A stretch of DNA of 64,000 nucleotides from the NCBI GenBank assembly GCA_963817485.1, contig CAWFOR010000020.1:430547-494546 (forward strand), given 5' to 3'. The stretch is from Hyphomicrobium_A sp963817485 (GTDB lineage: Bacteria; Pseudomonadota; Alphaproteobacteria; Rhizobiales; Hyphomicrobiaceae). Made by a program: the position numbers and the translations under genes. Shown here piece after piece: positions 54,612-61,119 of this stretch. Numbering within the stretch: the stretch's first letter is position 1; each line of letters begins with the position of its first letter. The notes below the pieces were generated by a model that was not told where the DNA came from, did not search any database, and saw nothing but the letters and a program-made list of their open reading frames with translations.

Positions 54612-55234
54612 CTCTTCACGAGATAGAGGACAGCCTCCTGCGCGCCGCGGTTGACGTAGCGGCGCGCAACGTCTGCCGCGAAGGCTACGGCATCGCCGCA
54701 CTCAAGCTCCAGCGGAGACGCCGCTCCGACGACGACCGTCAGCGCGCCGCTGGCGACGATCAAGTTCTCGCGCGCGCCGGGAAGCTCCGCCTTGAACTCC
54801 TCGCGGTGCTTGGGCGCGATCGTCAGCTCGTAGAATTCGACGTTGCCATCGTGCTCGCGCCGGAACAGCGCGCGCGAGGCAAACTTCCCCTCGCTCAGCG
54901 TCAGCACGTGCGACTGCTCGCGGCGCAGCAGCGTGATGGCGCGCGCATCCTGCCGCGTCAGCAGATGATCGAGCTCGACGCCGAGCGCGGTTGCGAGCTT
55001 CAACAGGAGGCTGATGGTGGGCGAGCTTTTGCCCGATTCGATCTGCCCGATCATGGCGCGACTGACGCCGGACAGCGCCGCAAGCCGCTCGAGCGAGTAG
55101 CCACGCCGCGTGCGCTGACGCTTTAGGTTCTTGCCGAGCACCGATGGCAGATCGGCGGTGGGATCTGCCCGCGCGCTCAAGCTCGCCTGTTCAGGCTCGG
55201 CGCGGTGCAGATGCTCTCTGTCGCTGTCAGACAC
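54587..55234 (-). CDS. XRE-family regulator with C-terminal cupin domain
   Basis: About 215 residues: HTH (LGKNLKRQRTRRGYSLERLA, SGVSRAMIGQIESGKSSPTI) at about 32-85, then a cupin (FYELTIAPKHREEFKAELPG; LIVASGALTVVVGAASPLEL; ECGDAVAFAADVARRYVNRG). GTG 55234 is the likely start; upstream sequence in frame is basic low-complexity. Such regulators sense small ligands and often control adjacent transport genes; here the converging YeeE pair is the likeliest target (inference). Confidence 0.88.
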   Translation of the reverse strand: MSDSDREHLHRAEPEQASLSARADPTADLPSVLGKNLKRQRTRRGYSLERLAALSGVSRAMIGQIESGKSSPTISLLLKLATALGVELDHLLTRQDARAITLLRREQSHVLTLSEGKFASRALFRREHDGNVEFYELTIAPKHREEFKAELPGARENLIVASGALTVVVGAASPLELECGDAVAFAADVARRYVNRGAQEAVLYLVKSYAGPATG

Positions 55235-55660
55235 TTCGTCCCCACGGCGCTTCGCGGCGCCGGACCCCGCACCGGCGCTCCGCCGAGAGACGCCGAGATC
55301 AAGACTGCCCTTTGGGAATGTTCGCGCACGAGGGCTCAAGACTGTGCCCTTCGTCGCTCGCCCTAGCCCCCGAAACGATGAGACTGAGGTTAGGGAGCGG
55401 CCGCGCCGCCGCAAACCAAGAAGAGGTGCATAGCTTATGAGGGTTCGCCGTCCGCCCACGATGGCGTCCGCTCGTGATTGGTTCGCGCTTTCCGGCACTT
55501 CAGTGCCGCCCGGCGCTATACTGGAATGCGGCGCGGAATATGCTCATGAAAATTTCTGCTTTTGCACCCGGCGCCCCCAGGCTTAGCTTCAAGTGTCGCT
55601 CCGCAAGGGGCGGGAATGTCTGCGGGAGGGCTCTCTTGTTCAGCAAGCGAGGTGACCCAA
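55235..55660. other. intergenic stretch between the XRE-cupin and hydrolase genes
   Basis: 426 bases divergent between the regulator and the RBBP9-like gene. No gene is supportable; open frames are low-complexity. It must contain both promoters. The AT-richer patch at about 55535-55565 (AATATGCTCATGAAAATTTC) is the most promoter-like. Confidence 0.4.
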
Positions 55661-56230
55661 ATGACAGCTACTCTGATCGTTCCCGGCTGCGGGGGCAGCG
55701 GGTCGCGCCATTGGCAAAGTTGGCTTAAATCACAGATCCCGGGCTCGCAGCGGGTGGCGCCGCCAGATCCCGATCGCCCCGATCTTTCGGCGTGGGCGGC
55801 GGCGGTTCGCTGGCACATCGACCGGCATTCCGATCCGCTTCTGATCGTGGCACACGGCTTTGGCTGCCTCGCCGCAGTCCAGGCCGCCTCCGACTACAGC
55901 GAGCGGATAGCGGGTGCGATGCTCGTGGCGCTTCCCGATCCCGACAACTACCGCGTCACGTCGCTCTTGCCCGAGACGCCGCTCGCGTTTCCGACGGTCG
56001 TCGTCTCGAGCACCAACGATCCGCGCATGCGCTCGGATAAGGCGGCGTTTTGGGCCGGCTTCTGGAGCGCGAGCTTCCTCAGCATCGGCGCGGCGGGCAG
56101 CATCGACGAGGAGTCCGGGTTCGGCCCGTGGCCGCAGGGGCTCGAGATCCTCGATCAGCTCAGGAGCCTTCCGCCTGCCCACGTGGCCGCGTCCGCAAAG
56201 GGCATCAATCGGGCGACGCTCGCCGTGTGA
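55661..56230 (+). CDS. RBBP9/YdeN-family alpha/beta-hydrolase fold protein, catalytic residues apparently replaced
   Basis: 189 residues of the small RBBP9/YdeN hydrolase fold: MTATLIVPGCGGSGSRHWQS, LLIVAHGFGCLAAVQ, STNDPRM, SGFGPWPQG. In active relatives the nucleophile elbow reads HSLGC and the catalytic His lies in a GHIN motif. Here they read HGFGC (Gly66) and GSID (Ser147), so the Ser and His of the triad are missing while the Asp region (SSTNDPR) is kept. It is probably a binding protein or pseudoenzyme. ATG 55661 follows AGCGAGGTGACCCAA. Confidence 0.85.
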   Translation: MTATLIVPGCGGSGSRHWQSWLKSQIPGSQRVAPPDPDRPDLSAWAAAVRWHIDRHSDPLLIVAHGFGCLAAVQAASDYSERIAGAMLVALPDPDNYRVTSLLPETPLAFPTVVVSSTNDPRMRSDKAAFWAGFWSASFLSIGAAGSIDEESGFGPWPQGLEILDQLRSLPPAHVAASAKGINRATLAV

Positions 56231-56247
56231 GATTGTCGTGAACGACG

Positions 56248-56273
56248 AACGCGCCGGCCTTGGCCGGCGCGTT
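56248..56273. terminator. bidirectional hairpin
   Basis: AACGCGCCGGCC (56248-56259) pairs perfectly with GGCCGGCGCGTT (56262-56273) around TT (effectively a slightly larger loop in RNA), followed by GTGTT. It lies between converging genes ending at 56230 and 56324. Confidence 0.75.
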
Positions 56274-56323
56274 GTGTTAGCGCGTTGGCTCCGCGTCGCG
56301 AACGCGGAGCCGAACAGAGCGGC

Positions 56324-58090
56324 TCAGCCGGTGAACAGCACCAGTGCCTTCTCGACCGTGTTCCAGATGCCCCAGGCGAGCGGGATGCCCACCAGGAGCC
56401 AGAACAGCACGGCCTTGAAGGTGATGCCTCCCATGCCGATGCCGAACGATCCCGTCGTCTGTGGGCCAGCGGATGAGGCGTGCTTTGCCTTGTCGGCGGC
56501 CACGTCGGCCTCGCTCATGTGCCACTTCGGATTGACGGGATGCACGAGCAGGTTGGCCACGAAGCCGGCGACCAGCAGTCCCGCAAGCGTATAGAAGATC
56601 GGCCCGTAGATCTGGTCGGGCGCGATGCCCGCAGCTTGCCGCGTGTCGTGCATGTAGTTGACGATGACGGGCCCCACGATGCCGGCGGTCGACCAGGCCG
56701 TGAGCAAGCGGCCGTGGATGGCGCCGACGAACTGGGTGCCGAACATGTCGGCCAGATAGGCGGGTATCGTAGCGAAACCGCCTCCGTACATGGAGGCGAT
56801 TATGCAGATCGCGCCGACGAACAGCGCCAGGATCTTCCAGTCCGCCGCGAACGATGCCAGCACGTAGAGGCCGGCCCCGAGGACGAAGAAGATGAAATAG
56901 GTTGTCTTGCGCCCAAGGTGGTCGGAGGACGACGCCCAGGCGATGCGGCCGAAGATATTGAACAGCGAGATGAGGCCGACAAAGCCCGCGCCGACGGCGG
57001 CAGCTTTCGCTGCCAGCGCCACATCCTTCTTGATGTCGAGGTAGGCGAGCGCGGACTGGCCGATGAGCTGGCCGCCGAAGGTCTCCTGCAGCATGGGCGA
57101 TGCAGCGCCGATAATGCCGATGCCGGCCGACACGTTGAGGCAGAGGATGAGCCACAACAGCCAGAACTGCGGCGTCTTGTGCGCATCCTTGAGGTGCACG
57201 TTGTTGGACGTGATCATGCGGTTGCCGTTGGCGGGCGGCGCCCACCCTTCGGGTTGCCAGCCGGTCGGCGGTAGCCGGTAGCCGAAGGCGCCGATCAACA
57301 TGAAGGCGAAATAGATCGCAGCCATGGCGATGAAGGTTTGCCAGACGCCGACGTCGGTCGCGGTGCGAAAGCCGCTCCAGGCGAGCGTATGCGCGATCCC
57401 CGTGAAGGGAACGGTGAACGTGTAGGCACCGCCTTGCAGGCCATTCATCAGGATGGTGGCGAGCGGCGAGCCGATCATGGCGCCGCCGCCGAAGCCCATG
57501 ATGGCCATGCCGGTCGCCATGCCGCGCCGGTCGGGAAACCACTTGATGAGCGTCGAGACCGGCGAGATGTAGCCGAGGCCCAAGCCGATGCCGCCGATCA
57601 CGCCGGCGCCAAGCCACATCAGCCAAAGCTGATGGATGTAGACGCCGAGCGCGCCGATCAACAAGCCGCCGCACCAGCACAGCGCCGAGACGAGACCCGC
57701 CTTGCGCGGCCCGACGCGCTCCAGCCATCCACCCCAGATGGCCGCGGAAATGCCGAGCAGCAGGAAGAAGAACGTGAACATCCAGCCGAGGTCGAACTGG
57801 CTCCAGTTGCAGTCCGTGGCAAACAGCGCCTTCAGCGTGCCGGCGGACTTCTCACCGAACGTGACGGCGCCTGCGGAGCACTCCGGCACGGCCTTCCCGT
57901 CGGCACCGAGGACGGCGCTCTGCAGCGGTTTCCAGAACACGGAGAAGCCGTAGGCCATGCCGATGCAGAGATGGATGCAAAGCGCCGCCGGCGGCACGAG
58001 CCAGCGGTTGAACCCCGGCTTGGCGATAATCCGCTGTCGCGAAAGGAGCGCAGGTGTAGCATCTCCCGCAGTTGTGCTCGCGGCCGTCAT
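56324..58090 (-). CDS. OFA-family (oxalate/formate antiporter-like) MFS transporter
   Basis: 588 residues with twelve membrane helices, e.g. WLVPPAALCIHLCIGMAYGF, IGGIGLGLGYISPVSTLIKW (OFA signature) and YGGGFATIPAYLADMFGTQF. It is longer than OxlT because of inserted loops (residues ~65-95; ~275-310) and a C-terminal extra helix (FKAVLFWLLVGIPLAWGIWN). Members move oxalate, formate, lactate or pyruvate. For a methylotroph, formate export or oxalate uptake is plausible; substrate not proven. Single-gene unit. Confidence 0.88.
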   Translation of the reverse strand: MTAASTTAGDATPALLSRQRIIAKPGFNRWLVPPAALCIHLCIGMAYGFSVFWKPLQSAVLGADGKAVPECSAGAVTFGEKSAGTLKALFATDCNWSQFDLGWMFTFFFLLLGISAAIWGGWLERVGPRKAGLVSALCWCGGLLIGALGVYIHQLWLMWLGAGVIGGIGLGLGYISPVSTLIKWFPDRRGMATGMAIMGFGGGAMIGSPLATILMNGLQGGAYTFTVPFTGIAHTLAWSGFRTATDVGVWQTFIAMAAIYFAFMLIGAFGYRLPPTGWQPEGWAPPANGNRMITSNNVHLKDAHKTPQFWLLWLILCLNVSAGIGIIGAASPMLQETFGGQLIGQSALAYLDIKKDVALAAKAAAVGAGFVGLISLFNIFGRIAWASSSDHLGRKTTYFIFFVLGAGLYVLASFAADWKILALFVGAICIIASMYGGGFATIPAYLADMFGTQFVGAIHGRLLTAWSTAGIVGPVIVNYMHDTRQAAGIAPDQIYGPIFYTLAGLLVAGFVANLLVHPVNPKWHMSEADVAADKAKHASSAGPQTTGSFGIGMGGITFKAVLFWLLVGIPLAWGIWNTVEKALVLFTG

Positions 58091-58407
58091 GACGTTCTCC
58101 CCCTACCCAGGCGTGCGGCATGCCCTTCAGAGCACGCCGCTTTTCCTTGTTGTTCAACTATTTCTGCCACGGCTTTGGCGTCACGATCAATGCTCTGCAA
58201 CGGGTGCGCGCCTCGTGCTGGGACCTCCAAGATAACGGACGCGGTACAATGGAGGCGGGCCTGGTGTGGTCGAGGCGACGCCCAAAGGAAAGCGGTGCGG
58301 CCCAGAGCGGGAGCCGGGGGGGCGGCGTGGCCCCCAGCTTGCGTTCGGGGGACGGGGGGCGTATCCGGGGACGGCGCCGGCCAGAGCAGGCGCGGCTGGC
58401 GCCGCAG
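58091..58407. other. intergenic stretch with G-runs before tRNA-Arg
   Basis: 317 bases between the divergent OFA gene and tRNA-Arg; no gene. The plus strand has runs of G at 58316-58322, 58347-58351, 58354-58359 and 58367-58370, a potential G-quadruplex-forming stretch just before the tRNA. Confidence 0.5.
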
Positions 58408-58484
58408 GATCCCGTAGCTCAGTTGGATAGAGCATCTGCCTTCTAAGCAGAGGGTCGCAGGTTCAAATCCTGCCGGGATCGCCA
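58408..58484 (+). tRNA. tRNA-Arg (anticodon TCT)
   Basis: 77-base cloverleaf: acceptor GATCCCG/CGGGATC, D-arm GCTCAGTTGGATAGAGC, anticodon arm TCTGC-CTTCTAA-GCAGA with TCT, T-arm GCAGGTTCAAATCCTGC, and encoded CCA. It reads AGA/AGG codons, which are rare in this GC-rich genome. tRNA-Arg(TCT) genes are frequent integration sites; the ParB-like gene directly follows in the opposite orientation. Confidence 0.97.
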
Positions 58485-58541
58485 GTTAATCCAATAACTT
58501 GCCTCGGATATCGCCTTCCGGCGTGGAAACTCCAGGCGCAG

Positions 58542-59162
58542 TCAGTCCTGGAGGGGCCCGCACCATCCAGGCAAGTAGTCCGCATCGGAGCTTTTTGCGA
58601 GTTCCATCGACTTTTCGAGAGCATGCCCAAAATCTTCGTCGACCAGCTTCCGCTTGACCCGCCGGCGCAGAAAATCGGCCCATAGAAACTCGCTGAATGG
58701 GGTCGTGTCCTTGGCAAACCCACCGATCCGGCGCAACTCGCCGGCAAGACTTCGGTAGGGATCATCGACCAGATCGCTGACAGAGGCTGGGACGTCGCTG
58801 TACTCGCGCCGCCGCCCATGCTCGTCGAAGGGATGCAGCCAACTACGGTTGTCGAGAAAGACCCAAAAGGCTTCTTTGTCGATCTTGCTCAGGTTGGCCA
58901 CGACAGTGACAAGCACATCCTTCCTCCCCTCTTCATGGAGCGCACGGGCGAGGTGATGATGATCGATAATGTAGTGACGCTGCTTTGGGCCCAAGATCAC
59001 GGGTATCATGTGATCTTCGAGAAATTTTAGTTCCTTTTTCGAACCCTTCTCGCGCCAGCGCTTGCGCTTGGCTTCGACCTCGCGCATGCCGACCGTTATC
59101 TGCGTCGGCCGCAAGTCTTCAATGTTCACCGGCTTGAGCGTAGGCTCTCGAACCACGGTCAT
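58542..59162 (-). CDS. ParB-like nuclease-fold protein (ParBc_2 type)
   Basis: 206 residues. The first ~110 match the ParB/Srx N-terminal fold: NIEDLRPTQITVGMREVEAK, HYIIDHHHLARALHEEG (conserved DHHH motif) and SKIDKEAFWVFLDNRSWLHP. The remainder is a helical domain of unknown role. There is no ParA, no parS site noted and no C-terminal dimer domain, so it is not the chromosomal ParB. Stand-alone relatives are found across bacteria with unknown function. It lies 58 bases from tRNA-Arg, suggesting insertion. ATG 59162 preceded by GGAGGCAATA. Confidence 0.85.
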   Translation of the reverse strand: MTVVREPTLKPVNIEDLRPTQITVGMREVEAKRKRWREKGSKKELKFLEDHMIPVILGPKQRHYIIDHHHLARALHEEGRKDVLVTVVANLSKIDKEAFWVFLDNRSWLHPFDEHGRRREYSDVPASVSDLVDDPYRSLAGELRRIGGFAKDTTPFSEFLWADFLRRRVKRKLVDEDFGHALEKSMELAKSSDADYLPGWCGPLQD

Positions 59163-59287
59163 ATTGCCTCCTGTCCGCACGCCTCAATCATCGATTGAGG
59201 TTGGCGTAACTTAGCGGACGAGTGAACTGGGGAGACGATAATTCGCGGTGGAGCGCTCTTGTCGATGTGCGGGTGAAATATCCGCAG

Positions 59288-59632
59288 CTAGTGCAAGCTG
59301 CGCGTCGGGAGCATCACGTCTACAGCCGGAGCCAGGTTTTCTTGTTCAGCGAGATCCATCTGGGCCGCAAGGACATCGACCGAGAGCGAGGGCGCTTCTA
59401 ACGCCGCCACGTGCTTTTCCGGCCCCTCGGTCGTCGGTGGTTGAGCGACCGCAGATGCGATGCGCCTTTGCTCAACGAGCGTGGGCAGACACGGGCAATT
59501 GTCCAAGAAATAGGGCTGCGTAAGAGCGATCGCTTGCGTGGCCAAAACCGAGGACAGCTTCAGAGTCAGCAGGGGCGTCCCCACTATCGCGAGGACGTAA
59601 ACGATCACTCCCGCACTGCGATGGACTCTCAT
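59288..59632 (-). CDS. small hypothetical exported or anchored protein
   Basis: 114 residues; the N-terminal segment (SAGVIVYVLAIVGTPLLTLK) is a signal anchor, followed by a short region with paired cysteines (DNCPCLPTL) and a Pro/Ala-rich tail. No family is recognised. It runs in the same direction as, and 19 bases after, a second small exported protein, so the two may form an operon. Confidence 0.5.
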   Translation of the reverse strand: MRVHRSAGVIVYVLAIVGTPLLTLKLSSVLATQAIALTQPYFLDNCPCLPTLVEQRRIASAVAQPPTTEGPEKHVAALEAPSLSVDVLAAQMDLAEQENLAPAVDVMLPTRSLH

Positions 59633-59651
59633 GGCGTACTACCCATTGCGC

Positions 59652-59972
59652 TTAAGTTGGGGGCTGAGCGTCGGACGACCGGCAACGGCCTTCCTCAGAG
59701 AGTGCCTGCCCGTCCGGGCACCGGACCACGGTCTGCCAAGAGCCTAGTCCTCCCGGGAGCTCCGCCGCGGCGGCCTGCACTTCGATTGCCTGCGCGCTCG
59801 GGTCGTACCAAGTTTCGGAGGGGGCAAACGATCTGACGACTTCCCGCTGGGTCGCCGTTGCCAACTGCTGGCCGCTGGCGGAGTCGCTGTTCGCCAGGAA
59901 GAACATTGCAATTCCCAGTGTCGGGCCAAGCAGAGCCGCAGCCACCGACACGGCGAGTGACTTCAAAAGCAT
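59652..59972 (-). CDS. small hypothetical exported protein
   Basis: About 106 residues from ATG 59972: MLLKSLAVSVAAALLGPTLG is a signal or anchor, and the mature region ends QTVVRCPDGQALSEEGRCRS, with two cysteines. Longer frames upstream lack a signal. No family recognised; its only clue is the tandem arrangement with the next small gene and the neighbouring Crp/Fnr gene upstream, which diverges. Confidence 0.5.
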   Translation of the reverse strand: MLLKSLAVSVAAALLGPTLGIAMFFLANSDSASGQQLATATQREVVRSFAPSETWYDPSAQAIEVQAAAAELPGGLGSWQTVVRCPDGQALSEEGRCRSSDAQPPT

Positions 59973-60303
59973 GATACAATTCCGCAAACCAGGGGGCGAT
60001 ACGTCGACAAAAACCATATCGCGCATAGAGGGAGCGCACAGTCCCCCGGATGGGGGAGGGATTGGCTTTTGCCGACGCGGCGAGCCGAAACGGCGGCTGG
60101 CGATCAATTTTGGACGCTATAGGGCCGTTATCAGTGCGGTCGCAGGCAAACCGGCTCTACCGCACGCACGCAAACTTGCCGCACCCTAGATTGAGCGGGT
60201 TGTCCCCCATTCAGGGGACAGATCATTTTCATTCCGCACGCTACAAGTTCGAGCATGGTCGGCGTCGAGATTGCGCCGCGGTGTTTGCGTGGGGAGCAGC
60301 ATT
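59973..60303. promoter_or_regulatory. divergent intergenic region upstream of the Crp/Fnr regulator
   Basis: 331 bases between the small exported gene (leftward) and the regulator (rightward). It contains the sequence CCCCCGGATGGGGGAGG (60042-60058) and a similar CCCCCATTCAGGGGACAG (60205-60222): two CCCC-spacer-GGGG elements 163 bases apart, possibly operator sites. No clean FNR box (TTGAT-N4-ATCAA) was seen. Confidence 0.45.
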
Positions 60304-61119
60304 ATGGCTTGGGGATCCGTTGAAAGTGTTGCCACAGGTGGCCGTTCTGGCTTGCACAGCGGCACCGTCCTGCCAAGGGTCGAACCGTTTTTCTCGCACA
60401 CCGAAGCCAGCTCCCCCGCCGTCGAGCCGGAAAATTGCGCGCGTCGGACGCTAGGCGCCAATGAGTTCCTGTTCCAGGCGGGCGATTTGAGGAAGCAAGT
60501 GTTTCGCGTAGAGAGCGGAGCCATCTGCCTCTATGAGGGCGGTGGGTCCAATCGCAAGTCGGTTGTGGAGTTCCTGTTCCCGGGCGATTTCGTCGGACTG
60601 GGATTCCTGGAGAAGCATTGTCTCAATGCCCGGGCGTTGCTCGAAACGTCGGTGGAATGCCTGACCCTCGACGCGGCCGCCGAAGTGATCCGCAATGACG
60701 CGAAGGCCAAGACCAAACTCGCCGCGGCGATCGAGCGCGAGTTCGAGATTCGCCGCGAGGAGCTGCGCCGGGCAGGGCAACGCCAGCCCATCGAGCGCGT
60801 TGCGGCATTGCTCGTGACATCGGCACGCACCAATGTTCAGCAGGGCCGCGCGCCAGACCTCATCGAGGATTCCTGGCGGTGCGGTGTGATTGCCGACCTG
60901 CTGCGGCTCAGCCTCGATGAACTGACGGCGCATCTCGTCGAGCTCGAGCGGCGCGGATTGATCAAAGCCACGGCCAATGGCCTGCGGCTGCGGGACATTA
61001 CCGCGCTCGAAGCGCTTGCCGACGGGGTGCACCGTCCTGCGGGCGACAGCGGCGCGGCGTACGCTCCAACAAAATCGGTGCGTGCGCCCACGCTCGCTGG
61101 AACCTACAAAGCAGCCTGA
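60304..61119 (+). CDS. Crp/Fnr-family transcriptional regulator
   Basis: 271 residues: cyclic-nucleotide-binding-like domain (ANEFLFQAGDLRKQVFRVES; GDFVGLGFLEKH) at about 55-150, dimer helix, then HTH (SWRCGVIADLLRLSLDELTA, HLVELERRGLIKA) near 195-235. Only one cysteine lies before the domain, so it is not an iron-sulfur FNR; it resembles FixK/other haem-free members. ATG 60304 is chosen over GTG 60271 without firm evidence. It converges on the LuxR-type regulator with a 16-base overlap. Confidence 0.88.
   Translation: MAWGSVESVATGGRSGLHSGTVLPRVEPFFSHTEASSPAVEPENCARRTLGANEFLFQAGDLRKQVFRVESGAICLYEGGGSNRKSVVEFLFPGDFVGLGFLEKHCLNARALLETSVECLTLDAAAEVIRNDAKAKTKLAAAIEREFEIRREELRRAGQRQPIERVAALLVTSARTNVQQGRAPDLIEDSWRCGVIADLLRLSLDELTAHLVELERRGLIKATANGLRLRDITALEALADGVHRPAGDSGAAYAPTKSVRAPTLAGTYKAA

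Noticed and set aside
58542..59162. Chromosome-partitioning ParB
   Set aside because: No ParA partner, no dimerisation domain and no parS-like site; only the N-terminal fold is shared.
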